This document shows positions 61,681-64,000 of a DNA stretch of 64,000 bases, one piece after another. The notes under the pieces are model-generated. The model searched no databases and was not told the origin of the DNA. It saw nothing but the letters and a program-made list of their open reading frames with translations. A program made the translations under genes and the position numbers. The DNA is from Mya arenaria. Lineage: Eukaryota > Mollusca > Bivalvia > Myida > Myidae. Location: NCBI RefSeq assembly GCF_026914265.1, contig NC_069136.1:48220381-48284380 (forward strand). Reading direction: 5' to 3'. Positions within the stretch are counted from its first letter, which is position 1, and every line of letters starts with the position of its first letter.

Positions 61681-61904
61681 GCCCCAATTTCTCAAAACTT
61701 CTTAAGCTTAAGTAGCTTATTTCATTTACCCAAAATACATACTTATATTGAATGGTTAATTGTGATTGTCATAAAGATAATTTCTATCTAAAGTATAAAA
61801 ACTCTTAAAAGAAGTTAATATTAGGCAGTTTATTGAAAACCAAAAATGAGATTAGCTTAATCCTGTTTTAAGGGCCTAAATAATTTTCAAGAAATTGGGG
61901 CCAG
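61681..61904. mobile_element. MITE family A, copy 5 (shortest)
   Basis: Left GGCCCCAATTTCTCAAAACT, right TTTCAAGAAATTGGGGCC. About 30 bp shorter than the others by internal deletions around the GATAAATGAAAAATGG segment. Confidence 0.82.
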
Positions 61905-61909
61905 ATGTC

Positions 61910-63040
61910 CAAGGGCCATAACTCACAATGCCATAGAGGTATCCTGATTGAGACTCAGGAGTTGTTTCTCATATACTTATCATGGACTTGATTGACTGAG
62001 GGCTGAAACCATTTCGGCAATGGGTTTTGAGGTCAGAGGGGGTGAAGTACCCTGCAGCAGAGTCAAAAGTGGCTTTTAGAAGCCCTATTGACAGCTCTCT
62101 GGAGTCCCAATTTGCGGCAAACTGAAGTCTCAATACTTGAGGGCCTTGACTCTACTGGGTTTTATACCGAACACTCTTTCAAATCAAAGTTATCAGTTAA
62201 TATATCATGTATCATCTTTCATAAAAGCAAGGAGAAAAAACATCAACTATACACAAATCTGACGCACAGACGATGGACACCGGTTTCAATTTAGCTTTTA
62301 CAGTAATGTCTGTCTTGGGACGACAAAAATAGCTCTGATTTGTGATTTCAAATCATGTTATTTCCTTTCCACAAAGTTGGGAGAGGAGTATGGGAATGCA
62401 CTTCTTCGATGATAACAAATTCAAAGGTGCACATCACGAATGCAGGACTACATATTTCCAACAGCCCATAAAGGATTTTAAATTTAAATACTACTCATTT
62501 AAGTTTTGTGCAACAACAGTAATAGTTTAAACATTATATATTTTACGACTGTGAAGAAAGTTATGATAATTTATACTAAGTCACTTTGTAACAAAAGTAT
62601 TGCATCCTCTCTGGGTAACAATTAAAAGTCAAAAGCTACAAGGCCAGGGTCATGGTAGCAGTAAAATATATCAGAAAAATGTACCAACATTTTCAATTTA
62701 TTTCGACTTAAGAGGCTACAATATACATATCACAAAATAACATCAGCATAACAACCATATGCAAAAATGTACACCATATAACGTTACATGTATGAGAATA
62801 AATACAGAAGTAATGGCCTTTAAAATATTTCTGGCCAAAGATATGAAATCTATTTGTTCAAAAAAGTTCAGTGGATTCAAATTTCACACTTTCTTTACAT
62901 ATTTTTGCAAAAACTAAGCATAAATTCACTATATAATAACAAGTCCTAAAAAATCGACACATTTTAAATAAATTATCATATGCTATTAATAAAATTCTGA
63001 TTTAAATAATGGCACTAATAAAAATATCAGGGGGTTGGTT
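61910..63040. other. Gene-free region, nothing recognised
   Basis: Only short ORFs without domains (for example 62088-62294 and 62342-62530). No repeat family shared with the rest of the window. Confidence 0.5.
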
Positions 63041-63045
63041 AATTC

Positions 63046-63355
63046 AACAAGAATCCTAGGAGTGATTTTACCAAAAATCCTAGGAGTAATTTCACCTACA
63101 CTCTTAGGAGTAATTTCACCTAGAATCAAAGGAGATACTTCACCAATAATCTTAGGAGTTATTTCACCAAGAATTGTAGGAGTATTTTCACCTAGAATCC
63201 TATGAGTAATTTCACCTAAAATCTTAGAAGCCTAAAATCTTAGAAGTGATTTCCACCAACAATCTTAGGAGTGATTTCACCTAGAATCTTAGGAGTAACT
63301 TCACCAAAAATCCTAGGAGTAACTTCATCAAGAATCTTTGGAGTAATTTCATACA
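63046..63355 (+). repeat. 24-bp minisatellite, about 13 copies
   Basis: Units of AATCCTAGGAGTAATTTCAC plus CAA/CTAG with 1-4 changes each. CCTAGG/CTTAGG alternates. Lies downstream of PDCD10. Confidence 0.92.
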
Positions 63356-64000
63356 TATGAGATATTATCAACAGTTCTGCACAAGGCTGAAGAAACTCCT
63401 AGGACTCTTAATAAAACGGCCGTTTGTCAACACATTACAAAATTTTGAAATTACCTGCAACAACATAAAACATGAAACAATAAATTTGTTCATGGCAAGC
63501 ATTATATAAATTAGTATTCACCAATAAATACTGAATTAAACATAACAATACACTGAAAGATCAAATTCAAGCAAAAATAGCCAATTGCAATTATAATGAC
63601 ATAGGCATATACCAATTTTATTGCAATATTTTTAATCAAGTAATTTTTTGTAAAAGATATTTAACATGTAGACAAATGGGATGTTTTCATGTTTTCAAAA
63701 ATAATATGAAATAACGAGAAATTATTTTTATCTGTTCATACTGAAAATATGTCCATTTTATGCCCAATTGATGACAGATGCAGCGGAAAATAAGAACATT
63801 GTACACAAGTTACCAGTGACAATACAAATAAGTAGAGAATAGCAATAACCCAGGATATGGCAAAGCCCCTCAAACCCCAGGACATACTAGGTAAGGTTGA
63901 TTCCGTGCTATTTTGGGCGCGAAAACAAAACAACCGCACTTACTTCAAGCTATGCCTCTTGTATAACTAAAAAACAGACAAGTGTTTGCCTTCGCTCCGT

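Noticed and set aside
63949..64000. Possible minus-strand exon with GAA|GTAAGTGCGG donor
   Set aside because: A fair donor, but the sequence ends at the window edge and the upstream reading frame hits stops, so it could be a 5' untranslated exon of an unseen gene or chance.

Overview
The window is eukaryotic, AT-rich and repeat-dense, and it reads like a mollusc genome, most likely a bivalve. Four multi-exon or UTR-spliced animal genes sit among introns packed with MITEs, minisatellites and broken LINEs. There are no operons, ribosome-binding sites, CRISPR arrays or phage-like blocks. The lophotrochozoan placement is inference from the protein sequences and repeat style; no database was searched.

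Four genes can be assembled with consistent splice phases. (1) A neuropsin (OPN5)-family opsin lies on the + strand at 14144-23307 in six coding exons (380 aa). It keeps the retinal lysine and NPxxY, but the acidic residue of the DRY motif is Val, and one intron has a GC donor. (2) CEP19, a centriole/ciliogenesis protein, is a single coding exon on the + strand at 30608-31114 (168 aa). (3) A zinc-dependent homocysteine S-methyltransferase lies on the - strand at 40380-46438 in seven exons (307 aa). (4) PDCD10/CCM3 lies on the + strand at 53470-59174 in seven exons (214 aa). The four are functionally unrelated neighbours.

Layout. 1-11 kb is nested repeats: an ~0.8-kb repeat present in at least three copies (one inverted and split by a decayed LINE at about 6.8-10.5 kb), a palindromic element flanked by TTAA, a tRNA-like SINE head with a (TA)n tail, and the start of a hAT-like element. 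14-23.3 kb is the opsin, whose introns carry an 80-bp satellite, an array of TCAAGGTCA-bearing repeats, a tiny palindromic element and a CT-rich 30-bp satellite. 23.66-27.78 kb is a nearly full-length but frameshifted L1/Tx1-like LINE with a 15-bp target-site duplication. 27.8-28.6 kb is a foldback repeat plus a 47-bp minisatellite. 29-32 kb is CEP19. 32-40 kb is mostly unannotatable AT-rich DNA with MITEs. 40.4-46.4 kb is the methyltransferase. 46.7-50.4 kb is a foldback repeat cluster and a 2.4-kb satellite of 81/86-bp units. 53.4-59.2 kb is PDCD10. 59.4-64 kb is MITEs, a 182-bp array and a 24-bp minisatellite.

I found no clearly new multi-gene system. The observations most worth following are the opsin lacking the DRY acid, the duplicated splice-donor region in that opsin, short palindromic elements with 9-bp target duplications, the nuclear-receptor-like motif repeated across two arrays, and a satellite whose every unit looks like a tiny intron.
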